DNA from: Pyrenochaeta sp. MPI-SDFR-AT-0127
Lineage: Eukaryota > Ascomycota > Dothideomycetes > Pleosporales > Cucurbitariaceae
DNA: 64,000 bases
Direction: 5' to 3'
Assembly: GCA_020747015.1 (NCBI GenBank)
Contig: JAGTJM010000019.1
Coordinates: forward strand, 248,001 to 312,000
Translations under genes and position numbers: made by a program
The notes under the pieces: generated by a model
Told to the model about the DNA's origin: nothing
What the model saw: the letters and a program-made list of their open reading frames with translations, nothing else
Database searches by the model: none
Part shown: piece by piece, positions 48,001 to 55,342 of the stretch
Layout: each line of letters starts with the position of its first letter
Position numbering within the stretch: the stretch's first letter is position 1

Positions 48001-48987
48001 GGCGAGAGCGCACTTTCCACAGCATCTGATCAACGGCAATTCCGCGTTGAGATGGAAGGTTCGACAACCTCTAGCATACAACGTGTACGTGACGAAGCCA
48101 ATGAGTACCTTGACGCTTATGAGCCTCAAGAACGCAGCTTGAACGAAATCACTGAGGTCACTGAGCCTAGTCGGACATGGCACAGAGACACAACTATCAT
48201 CCCATCGAGCCCACCGCAACGGAACCAAAGCTTCGCGCAGAGTATGCTATCTCCTACTCGGAGACCTGTGCCACTCTTCAACAACAGCCAAGGGTCAATC
48301 CAGAGACCATCGTTGACAACAGAGATCACCGAAGGAGGAAAGGGCGAAGATAGCTCAAGCCCAGCTGCCCAAGCCCCCAGTAACGCCGCACCAGCCCAAC
48401 AACCACAGGAACCGTCCACAGGACTCTTCAGCCGTCTGTCTTCTAATCTTTTCGAAGCTCTCAGCGGCCCGGCAGCACCAGCCCCACACCCCATCCTCGC
48501 CAGATTCGTACACTTGCCTAAGATCGAGCCTTGGACCAAGACACACTACAAGACCCTTGACAAACTTTACACAACACACCTCAAACACCCTGCCCTCTTC
48601 TCATCCTCCTTGATCCCGGCGACACCACTCTCACAGACTAACATGTACCTCCTCAATAAATTCCTCTCGAACAACAAGAAATCGTATGTTGGTGCCACGT
48701 TCTCCGCGTGGGGCTACAGCATGCTCATGAGCGAAGAGCTGGTTGTGCTCTGCGCGGTGTATATGCAACTGCTGAGTCTAGCGGATATCGATGAGTATGA
48801 GCGAGTCAGTGGAAGGGACATTCAGATGGGAGATTGTGGGCCAGGTAGGCCTGGCGATGTCATCAAGGGCGAAGATGTTGTGAATAGGCTTGCAACGGTG
48901 GTCCTGGGTGAGGCGGTACGGCGAGATGAAAAAGTAGGCAAGAAAGTGGACAAGAGAGGAGCACTGTCAATTGAATGGCCCCAGTAG
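45079..48987 (+). CDS. AT-hook chromatin protein
   Basis: A single exon of 1302 residues begins at the first in-frame ATG (M-A-P-R-G-R-S). Two AT-hooks, K-R-P-R-G-R-P-R-K at about residue 129 and K-R-G-R-P-R-K at about 185, should bind the minor groove of AT-rich DNA. The middle is long, acidic and Ser/Pro-rich, with many S-P sites and little predicted order. Residues about 1135-1290 form a compact, well-ordered domain (L-A-R-F-V-H-L-P-K-I-E-P-W and Y-V-G-A-T-F-S-A-W-G-Y are its most distinctive parts), which I recognise only as a domain found in fungal AT-hook proteins of unknown role. Its head-to-head position with YEN1 fits a nuclear function. Confidence 0.87.
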   Translation: MAPRGRSTIASEDVDRSYESSPDPLAFSTNENKAKALRKTAQKEPLSATSPSKQNRRFSVSDLDFSSPAKSMMLNTPRMGGASPWRIKVTVQAEPGSDENTESPSVKRVTRTKTTTVPLKDADTQSPVKRPRGRPRKSDVGAAAKPKRSGTPVKRAPRSKSRDTNVAAVGSSAADVDTDVSPKKKRGRPRKSLQLPIEDDETLVVEELKTSDATLETVTRPKATGSKKGTRSAASQPLVPAIETTNPTPQPPPSDLPQAKPQEGESLSLPHGMSKTKALVEHELLVLDTPPRTEQGKKPRVRKGTPHAKKVVSVYVSSDEASGEDSDILTPTSGGEESEPQEAAQDSSAPQAPHENLPRSPMVSSVRSSEGEVGTRTATEDEGAELLYTQAFEDDENDDAQDITNFALDEGATRMPDDTTVLDSESFSMISVDSLPSNGGFSSPPKIEELQNANNPSIGSVLEHETSNPFTNSPSSTDHQMTDNPPGGSSHGSSDLLSTDATRSAPFPRYKTPAIDIEVPSAPPAMEPSHPIVPKTETPRIGRVVTAGVALQGVLDPSRLTPQYSHHMLDEKRNELEDLFRGFSEGTRRELQAGLRLGEQLAQGQSKGQSSPAQSSPIKVQPERFVKKSVFRTHRKDRQSRLLTPEEQDDHDIAPSTESAEANDVQYPVLNAVEVENPLLSPARSEDEMSWRVDTPPVTTTSHDHLPSVNNSQDSRDNVRETKLPVPADASDPLQHDDYSDIWQEEASRSPNSPAMEDPVEPKPSQLQLQDLFTDDGPIRPARGKLPRTWRRTSANNFQYSDEAEPPQEQLQAHAEVVELGFDQYVKGKARLVEAPTSGDDEVEDDESTSDASDDTGMFFQSNMPNVFNKQRSLERRQRKAEKQSLSSLLNESESLLPESSSPVAVKKSSSATKTNPFLDTPPHFPGYLSSPKKSSPLRREVRGSDISSDSPRRIEDESTLPLVQSSPFRTFVDGESALSTASDQRQFRVEMEGSTTSSIQRVRDEANEYLDAYEPQERSLNEITEVTEPSRTWHRDTTIIPSSPPQRNQSFAQSMLSPTRRPVPLFNNSQGSIQRPSLTTEITEGGKGEDSSSPAAQAPSNAAPAQQPQEPSTGLFSRLSSNLFEALSGPAAPAPHPILARFVHLPKIEPWTKTHYKTLDKLYTTHLKHPALFSSSLIPATPLSQTNMYLLNKFLSNNKKSYVGATFSAWGYSMLMSEELVVLCAVYMQLLSLADIDEYERVSGRDIQMGDCGPGRPGDVIKGEDVVNRLATVVLGEAVRRDEKVGKKVDKRGALSIEWPQ

Positions 48988-49359
48988 GGCGTGAATAGGG
49001 AGTGTCGGTTAGGGTGTCTGCTGGATTGATTTTATATGGCGATTGTTGCCTGGAATTGATATCATCCCATAGTTATAACATGGGTCTAAGGCTGGAGTTG
49101 GATGGGTAGGCTGGATGTTTGATACCTTACAATAATGACCTTCGAATTGTTCTTCACTTGACCCTTTGTCACCTCTCTTGTCCTTTGACCGAGTGTTTTT
49201 GATTAGTAACCTCCGATCACTCCAACGAACTTCTCTATTGGTTAAAAGTTTCTTGAGTGTTGACAGCGAATCCCAGACCTGCGGTTCATAGCTGTGGCAT
49301 CTTCCTTTCAGGTACTTGAGACAGCAAAAATAGAAGCCAAAAAAGAAATGAAAAGGAAG
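48988..49359. other. 3' flank of the AT-hook gene
   Basis: This 372-bp stretch lies between the AT-hook stop codon and the tRNA gene. It holds the 3' UTR of the former and the transcription stop of the latter. Nothing else is seen. Confidence 0.5.
49339..49354 (-). terminator. RNA polymerase III terminator of tRNA-Pro
   Basis: On the minus strand a run of four T starts six nucleotides after the tRNA discriminator base and a run of six T follows about ten nucleotides later. T-runs of this size just past the 3' end stop RNA polymerase III. Confidence 0.8.
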
Positions 49360-49395
49360 GGGCCGCACTGGGAATTGAACCCAGGACCTCCTGCA

Positions 49396-49408
49396 GATTT
49401 GAGAAAGA
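49396..49408 (-). other. Canonical tRNA intron, 13 nt, after position 37
   Basis: The segment sits between anticodon-loop position 37 (G) and 38 (T), the standard place for introns cut by the tRNA splicing endonuclease. Removing it restores a seven-base loop TTTGGGT. Its exact borders could shift by a base. Confidence 0.8.
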
Positions 49409-49424
49409 CCCAAAGCAGGAATCA

Positions 49425-49472
49425 CTGTTGGATTGTTAGATATGTCGAAGTACAAGAGGGGGGTGAACGTAC
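49425..49472 (-). other. 48-nt GT-AG insertion in the tRNA-Pro D-loop
   Basis: On the minus strand the segment starts GTACGT, contains CTAACAATCC near its end and finishes CAACAG. These are the donor, branch-site and acceptor signals of the pre-mRNA introns in this window; the branch region nearly matches those of the introns ending at 11256 and 58237. Exact excision between TAGTAGTA and TGATT restores the tRNA. A GTAC palindrome near the donor can form a 5-bp hairpin, so a non-spliceosomal route is not excluded. Confidence 0.75.
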
Positions 49473-49492
49473 TACTACTAGACCATGCGGCC

Positions 49493-49982
49493 TTCTGATT
49501 GGTTGACACAAGGATTGTGAATTTCAAGTAAGATGTATTGAGATTGCACACTGAGACTGTGTGCCGATGGTGAAAATGTGGAGAAGCAGAGTGGAGATGG
49601 CGGCGTGCAAGCGGAAGCGAAGCGAAGGTGGAGACAGCAAGATGCGTAAAGGAACATCAAAGTTCAGCAATAGTCCGGGGAGGTTGAAATGGAGGTCACA
49701 TCTCCCTGGTATGACTGCCTGGAGGCCTTCACACGTTGAATAGGTAGACTGGCAGAGTTATACAAAGATTGATTGATAATATCCGATTCCACTTTTCACT
49801 CATACAAGCCTAACCCGTTGCGCTCCGTAACGGCGACTGTTTTCCAATCCTAATCCAGGTCTATTGTGAAGCTTGCCCACCCGCTTCTTGCGCTTCTGAA
49901 TAGTAATACAAAGGAAATGCAATGTTTGTAAGTGTAAATGTCTCTGTCGAATGCCGCTCACTGATGTCTCCTCGTCAATGTC
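49493..49982. other. Gap between tRNA-Pro and TAM41
   Basis: The region is upstream of the tRNA and downstream of TAM41. It holds the TAM41 3' UTR at its right end. No supported gene. Confidence 0.45.
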
Positions 49983-51341
49983 TCATGTCATCCTCCCCTT
50001 CTGCCGCTTCTCCTGCAAATACCGCCATGCCCTCGATGGACCTGCTGTTAATACTCCCTTTAAGCTCTGCACAGTAGACGGCCATTTCACGGTCTGGTTG
50101 ATGGCCTTGGTGACCACTTGTGGCAAGTCATCCTCTGCTGCTATTCGCTTATCGAAAGCACCAGCAACCTGCTTCTGCAGACTTCCCTTCGCATCCTCAT
50201 CCTTGCTCGATTCCAACATTTCCTGGTACGCACGGCCTGAGATGCCGAACTTGCCGCGGTATTGGAAGTACACCTTCTCACGGAATTTCTTGGGTAATCG
50301 CCTGACCATATTGGCGCGCCGCTCGGGATCCATATCTTGCGATAACTTCAGATCTAAGTCAGGGTTGTCCATCCAGTCTGATTTGGCAATTGCAGAATCT
50401 TCCGCATATCGAATATTTGGAAGAGACGTAATCAGATCGTGATAGAGTAATCTGAAGTTCCGTATCTGATGCGTAACGATGTTATCAATCTTCTTGGGGT
50501 TCTCGCTACCGTATTGCATGCGCGGGTCGCCTTGATAGCTCAAGCCTGTAATTGTAGAGTATAGCTCTTTCTCGGTGAAAGTCGGCGGTAGAAGGAGAAG
50601 GGAGCATCGAACGGCCGAGAGAAGATTGCGCTGATTCGCGACGCGGATATTGGGCTCTTCAAAGAGGATCTTGACGGGCTTGTGAAGACGTCCGGCGAAA
50701 TATAACGTGTCCCAATCAGTGAGATCTCGCAGGAGAGTCTCGAAATTGACCACGGCATACTTGATCAATGTGCCATTCACAGTAATATACGGGTTGAAAT
50801 ATGCGCCTGCGCCATACTTGTCCTGCACATGGCTGACAACTCCTGAACCAAGTGATCCTAAGAAAGAATAGTGGTCCCGATGTTCCCGAAGGTTAAGTGA
50901 ATGGAAGTGTTGAGAGAACCTCGGGGTCAGAATGAAGTCAATCATCTTTCCACCGCCTTTTTGCCAGTTCAGTATCGCCTCAGGGGGATTCGGATGAGGC
51001 GAGTGCGTTGATCGCGAAGCTGTTGCAGCAGATTGTGGAAACACACCGGAGCCATAGGCAAACGCGTAGGTGATGGGCGGGAACTGCTTGAGTATGCCTC
51101 TTAAAGATCTCTTGAATTCTTCATTTGTCTCCATCAATTGATTCTTCCCAAAGTTCTTATGCGGCAATTGCGTGAAGTCCGACAGCGACGGAGCTTCATC
51201 TTCCCACTCTGGCGGCAGCGATTGGTTCTCATGAGGCGCATCGGACGGTTGAGTGCTTTGCGATGATATGAGGCGGCGATTGACTTGTGCCAGTGGCCTC
51301 CGACACCACGCTATCCGGTACAATGGGCGAATTTGATGCAT
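49983..51341 (-). CDS. TAM41: TAM41, mitochondrial CDP-diacylglycerol synthase
   Basis: A single exon of 452 residues starts at the ATG at 51339-51341; the frame stays open upstream but without an ATG. The N-terminus (H-Q-I-R-P-L-Y-R-I-A-W-C-R-R) is Arg-rich and free of acids, as in mitochondrial presequences. The nucleotidyltransferase core shows F-A-Y-G-S-G-V-F and the metal-site Asp in K-M-I-D-F-I-L. Further conserved parts are the H-Y-S-F-L-G segment, Y-G-A-G-A-Y-F-N-P-Y, L-Y-F-A-G-R-L-H-K-P and G-L-S-Y-Q-G-D-P-R-M. Tam41 makes CDP-diacylglycerol on the matrix side of the inner membrane, the first step to cardiolipin. Some residues of the middle region (about 110-130, Ser/His/Pro) are low complexity. 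Confidence 0.93.
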   Translation of the reverse strand: MHQIRPLYRIAWCRRPLAQVNRRLISSQSTQPSDAPHENQSLPPEWEDEAPSLSDFTQLPHKNFGKNQLMETNEEFKRSLRGILKQFPPITYAFAYGSGVFPQSAATASRSTHSPHPNPPEAILNWQKGGGKMIDFILTPRFSQHFHSLNLREHRDHYSFLGSLGSGVVSHVQDKYGAGAYFNPYITVNGTLIKYAVVNFETLLRDLTDWDTLYFAGRLHKPVKILFEEPNIRVANQRNLLSAVRCSLLLLPPTFTEKELYSTITGLSYQGDPRMQYGSENPKKIDNIVTHQIRNFRLLYHDLITSLPNIRYAEDSAIAKSDWMDNPDLDLKLSQDMDPERRANMVRRLPKKFREKVYFQYRGKFGISGRAYQEMLESSKDEDAKGSLQKQVAGAFDKRIAAEDDLPQVVTKAINQTVKWPSTVQSLKGVLTAGPSRAWRYLQEKRQKGRMT

Positions 51342-51613
51342 CTTGTCTCCGAGCTCGATGCTTGAGGTTGCGCAAAGTGAGCGACAGGATGACGTAAGCG
51401 CTGATTCCGCAACCCGGGCTTGGCGGTCCAGATGTTTACTTTGCTCTTGCTGTGTCAACAGTCGCGACTTCCACTGCACACCACACACCCACACCCACAA
51501 CTACGCTCTGCTCTCAAGTTTTGCGAAGGTTTTGCATTCTGAAACCCCAGATTCGACATTGACGGTCTTATAATACAGCGAATACGGTCAGGCATCATCG
51601 ACAGCAGCAGATA
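51342..51613. promoter_or_regulatory. Shared divergent promoter of TAM41 and BIR1
   Basis: The start codons are 272 bp apart on opposite strands. A short CACA/CCCA repeat lies at 51475-51500. A TTATAATAC stretch at 51568-51576 sits about 40 bp before the BIR1 start and could act as a TATA-like element. Confidence 0.5.
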
Positions 51614-52939
51614 ATGGACGCGATGCTGGCATCCTACCAGGCGCGTCTTGCCACGTTTGCAGCAACAACAACGAGCAAGTCGCGGCGCACCTCCTCCAGG
51701 TCGAAGAAGGCAGCCCCAAAATCCAAGGCGGCCTGGCCACTTACATCACCGGCTGCACAAGACCTGGCATACGCTGGGTTTGTATGGAAGCCAACTAGCG
51801 CGAGCCCAGACAACGTCCAGTGCTTCTCTTGCACCTGCCAGCTAGATGGCTGGGAGGAGTCAGATGTACCCGCATATGAACATCTCACACACTCGCCGGG
51901 CTGTGGTTTCGCCATTGTCACCTGCATTCGACTGCGCGCAGGAGACCCTGGCAGAACTGAAGATGACCCTACCAGCGAGGCCATGATAGCAGCACGACGG
52001 GAGACATTTGGCGAGATGTGGCCTTTAGATGTCAATGCTGGGTACCCCAGCGTTGACCAATTGATTGCTGCTGGGTGGTACTACGACCCTGCAGACGACA
52101 CTCCTGATGGAGTGACCTGTCCCTACTGCTCCCTGTCTTTAGATGCCTGGGATGCTGGTGATGATCCCATGGAGGAGCATCGTCGTCGCTCCCCCGATTG
52201 CCTCTTCTTCACACTGTCACAGCTCTATAACCCACCACCGCAACCGGAGCCACCCAAGAAAGCAAAGCGCGCCTCTACCAAAGGCAAGCGCGCCTCTACA
52301 ACGAGCAAACGCACATCAACCCGCTCATCCTCAGCCTCTACTACTATCAAGAAGTCCACGCGCGGCAAGAAACGCGCGAGCGAATCCATCGATGAGCCTG
52401 AGTATCAGGAAGCCCTCCAGCCTTCACCCAAACGCATTCGATCCTCAAGCAGTTCAAGCTTTCCAGATGGACTCCCTGTCGGTACACCTAAGAGGATGCC
52501 GACGGAAGTTGCAGACGCGGGTGCAACAAGCTTCGAGATGTCCAGCCTACCCGATTCTCTGCTTGTTGGAACGCCTAAGAAGACTCCAACAATGTCTAGG
52601 GAGGCTGAAGGCACCCAGAACTCTCAAACCTGGGAGCCGACCGACATTGAAGCTTTCTTCACGTCGCAGCAGGAGATTCGTGGATTTATGAATGACATCC
52701 TCATCGATGCAGGCTTGGACGACATTACGGTTGCCAGCTCCACCCCTCAAGAGCTCTACACCGCCGTTATGGGAGGCCTCACCGATCATGAGAAGCAGAT
52801 GACGATTGAGCAGTGGGTGCTTTACAATGCAAAGCGTGGAGAGGAGAAGCTTCGATTAGCGTGTGAGAGACAGATTCTGACCTTTGAGGCGGAGGGCATG
52901 CGTGCTATGGCTTTATTGGAGGGCATCGCTACACAATGA
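51614..52939 (+). CDS. BIR1: Two-BIR survivin-like protein (BIR1)
   Basis: A single exon of 441 residues. A basic Ser/Lys-rich start is followed by two BIR repeats: the first (about 40-100) has C-F-S-C, then H and C in the spacing C-x2-C-x16-H-x6-C; the second (about 137-200) has C-P-Y-C with the same spacing. The middle is Lys/Ser/Thr-rich and disordered. It contains a twofold motif V-G-T-P-K-R and V-G-T-P-K-K, both good CDK sites. The C-terminus (about 340-441) is helical and may bind other subunits. Fungal Bir1 is the survivin subunit of the chromosomal passenger complex with Aurora kinase, at centromeres and the spindle. It is shorter than yeast Bir1. Confidence 0.88.
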   Translation: MDAMLASYQARLATFAATTTSKSRRTSSRSKKAAPKSKAAWPLTSPAAQDLAYAGFVWKPTSASPDNVQCFSCTCQLDGWEESDVPAYEHLTHSPGCGFAIVTCIRLRAGDPGRTEDDPTSEAMIAARRETFGEMWPLDVNAGYPSVDQLIAAGWYYDPADDTPDGVTCPYCSLSLDAWDAGDDPMEEHRRRSPDCLFFTLSQLYNPPPQPEPPKKAKRASTKGKRASTTSKRTSTRSSSASTTIKKSTRGKKRASESIDEPEYQEALQPSPKRIRSSSSSSFPDGLPVGTPKRMPTEVADAGATSFEMSSLPDSLLVGTPKKTPTMSREAEGTQNSQTWEPTDIEAFFTSQQEIRGFMNDILIDAGLDDITVASSTPQELYTAVMGGLTDHEKQMTIEQWVLYNAKRGEEKLRLACERQILTFEAEGMRAMALLEGIATQ

Positions 52940-53474
52940 TTACGATATGCATCATGAGGGTTGGAGTTTCTTGGAGTATACGGAGGTCGATCGATTCGTT
53001 ATGATACCCCGGCCTAGACATGGAACATTTGGGCATAGTGGCGTTTATTGGCGTTTCTGGGAGCGTTTTGAGTAGCTACGTCCGCTTCTCTCCTCCATCG
53101 CGGCTTGAGTCGCGGTTGTAGCCGCCTGCAAGGGCTGGCTCCCGTGTCAACATAGCCAGGTGGAGGATGAGTCTGGTGAGACGTTTGTTTGGTTAGTGTC
53201 ATGGGACAGCTGGAAGCTGCTTTTGTTTTGTTTTGTTTTGTTGGAGCGCACCATGAATTACGACAATTATTATGCAAATCTTGCCCTGTGTGTGACGTGT
53301 GAAGGCATCTAAGCTGATGGACAAGTGGAGCAATCAGCTTCTATATGATCAAAGATTATGGGTTTCCAGATGATAACATTTACACCGCATCATTCTGCAC
53401 AAAGCTGGAGAAGCATTGTGACAATGTAAGACGCGTACTCACGTGACATCGTGAATGGAGTCAGATATTTGTAT
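52940..53474. other. Convergent 3' flanks of BIR1 and the COG7-like gene
   Basis: 535 bp separate the two stop codons. A TTTTG pentanucleotide repeat lies at 53221-53242. No gene is seen. Confidence 0.5.
53221..53242. repeat. TTTTG tandem repeat
   Basis: Four exact copies of TTTTG in a row in the 3' flank of BIR1. Confidence 0.85.
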
Positions 53475-54515
53475 TTATTGTTCCACAAACCCGCGTATTC
53501 TCTGCAAATTCTCCAAGAATCCGCCAGTCCTCTGCTGCGGAGCTGGTTGTTGTGGCTTGGGCATACTACCACTTCTGCCGGATCGCTGCAGCCCTCTGTC
53601 TTTGCTCTTCTCTTTCTCCCTCTCGACTTCTCTCTGCTTGTCCTCCGCCAGCTTGATCAACCCCTCTACAAACTTCGTTCTCACTTTTTCTTCGGCCGTG
53701 CCTTTCCACACTTGCGCCAGATCTTTCAGTGCCTGTATGCGTGTCTCGGCCTTGCCAATACCATCTTCTGGGTCTCCGACGATAAGGTCAGCGATCTCGG
53801 CGCGCAAGGATGCAGCAAACTCTTTGCCTTTCTGTTCGCGCGAGGCATTATCTGTGCCAGGTTCTGGGGCAGACACACTGATAAGGGAAGCTCCCAGCGA
53901 AACCTCCGAAGGGGGTATTGTCCAATGCATAGCCTCTCCAAATACTTTAATTACCGTTTCAAGACGCGATCGAACGGTAGTGAGGGTACGGAGGTCAGAT
54001 ATATACTCTGGTGTTACATCGTCAACTGCGATTGCTGGTAGTTGATGCTCTCCGATGTGTTCGGGATCTGGCGATATTGGACTTTTGATCTCCCCATCAT
54101 CCTGTTGGACATTCAAAGAAATCCCCCCAGGCAAGAATTTTGTTACATCATTCTTCAAGCCATCTGTCAGAGTCTCTGTGAGCCCTATCGTCTCTCCTCG
54201 CAGCACTTCTACCTCATATGCTAGTCGACCCCCACTCCGCAGTATGTCGTCGGTCAATTGCGTCAGTATCGCCGATAAGCGCGTCGTATGTGCATTAAGC
54301 TGTGAGAGGAGGTTTTGAGTTTGTGAAGAGAGGTCGGCTAGTGAGGTCGAGTTGCCTGCCTTGAGCGGTCTGGAGGAGACGGATGACAGCGATAGGGCCG
54401 GTAATGTAGCGTTGAGGTAGTCGGCGGGGTCAAAATGTGTGTGGAGGAAAGGGGCGAGAGCAGGATCGGACAAATGCGTAGACCGGGGTGCGGTCTTCTC
54501 CTCGGAAACTGCCAT
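53475..54515 (-). CDS. COG7-like Golgi tethering subunit
   Basis: A single exon of 346 residues starts at the ATG at 54513-54515. The N-terminus (P-F-L-H-T-H-F-D-P-A-D-Y-L-N-A-T-L) resembles the start of conserved oligomeric Golgi subunit 7, where an F-D-x-x-x-W/Y-(I/L)-N motif begins the protein. Residues about 60-125 form a heptad-rich helical region (S-S-Q-T-Q-N-L-L-S-Q-L and following), as in COG subunits, which form coiled-coil legs. The middle contains a second helical region (about 230-310). The last 40 residues are Gln/Pro-rich with a basic patch. COG tethers retrograde vesicles at the Golgi. The assignment rests on the N-terminal motif and length and could be wrong; another helical tethering or trafficking subunit is the main alternative. 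Confidence 0.65.
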   Translation of the reverse strand: MAVSEEKTAPRSTHLSDPALAPFLHTHFDPADYLNATLPALSLSSVSSRPLKAGNSTSLADLSSQTQNLLSQLNAHTTRLSAILTQLTDDILRSGGRLAYEVEVLRGETIGLTETLTDGLKNDVTKFLPGGISLNVQQDDGEIKSPISPDPEHIGEHQLPAIAVDDVTPEYISDLRTLTTVRSRLETVIKVFGEAMHWTIPPSEVSLGASLISVSAPEPGTDNASREQKGKEFAASLRAEIADLIVGDPEDGIGKAETRIQALKDLAQVWKGTAEEKVRTKFVEGLIKLAEDKQREVEREKEKSKDRGLQRSGRSGSMPKPQQPAPQQRTGGFLENLQRIRGFVEQ

Positions 54516-55342
54516 ACTGTGCCGTGGAAAACTGAGGAGATATTATGGGTGTGTTCCTGGATGAGGCTGGAAATAGTGCCCGAACATTCGGAACCTTAGC
54601 CAGAGGAGCGTCGCTCCCGCGTCTTAGTGGGGGAGGGGCGCGCTATGCGCGATTTAGAGATGGTGGGATCTCTTACTCTTTACCTCCTCATCAGTACAGA
54701 CTTTCTTGCTCTCTCAAAAGAGAATGTGAGAGTTTTATCAACGTACTCAGGAGCCCAAATTCTAGGCGCAGTGATGAGCAAGGCGTCCCTGTGGGCGTCT
54801 CAACTGCGGGGCTGAGATGCGGCCCCTGCACAAGCTCCGTCTCCAGGCAACAGAGAGCTCCATTGATTTCCCACCATCGCTACAGTCAATCCAGGCAGCG
54901 TTGTACGAGAAGGTTAGCGGTGCCAAGGGCCCTTACCGGGTGAGACATCGTAGGTCGAAGCAATTCCTGTCTTCTTTCCGTTGCTTTGTTGCTCGCTTCC
55001 TCCTCTGCCTCTACCTCTCTCCACGCATGGACAGGATCCAAGACACAGAGACTTGGGATCCTACCGCGCCTTCACGTTGATTTCTCTCCCACAAATCAGG
55101 AATTGATGTCCCATTACTTTGTGTTTCAAAGTCACTGCACTTCCCTCTGACTTTCTGCGACCCCTGGGTCATTCATCTTCCTACTCAGCTTCACCACGCC
55201 TCATCCACCCCACCACAAGTTTGCTCAACGACCAGCCTCGACAAACACCAGTCTACACGTTTAACGCTGAAAGAAATACCACTTCTCTCAAGGTATAGTC
55301 ATAGACTTGCGAGCACGCATCGACACGCCGAATTCTTAAATC
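54516..55342. promoter_or_regulatory. Divergent promoter region between the COG7-like and PARP-UBC genes
   Basis: Both genes start at the edges of this 827-bp gap. The right part (about 55080-55300) is CT- and CA-rich and AT-poor in the manner of a fungal 5' leader. No supported frame. Confidence 0.5.

Larger units (their letters stand above)
49360..49492 (-). tRNA. tRNA-Pro(UGG) with an anticodon-loop intron and a D-loop insertion
   Basis: Read on the minus strand, GGCCGCA at the 5' end pairs with TGCGGCC at the 3' end, followed by discriminator C (49360), as in other eukaryotic tRNA-Pro. The T-arm is CTGGG / TTCAATT / CCCAG, giving a B box at 49370-49382. The anticodon stem CCTGC pairs with GCAGG; its loop reads TT-TGG-G, then a 13-nt intron (49396-49408), then T. 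Anticodon TGG has U33 before it and G37 after it. The D-arm is interrupted after TAGTAGTA by a 48-nt insertion (49425-49472). Removing both segments leaves 72 nt with a normal-sized D-loop (TAGTAGTAT); only G18 is changed to A. The A box is weakened by that change. T-runs follow at once. Confidence 0.9.

Noticed and set aside
49361..49492. tRNA reading with TTCAC as the anticodon stem next to the D-arm
   Set aside because: It gives no U33 and no matching 3' stem. The CCTGC/GCAGG stem with anticodon TGG fits every position once the two segments are removed.
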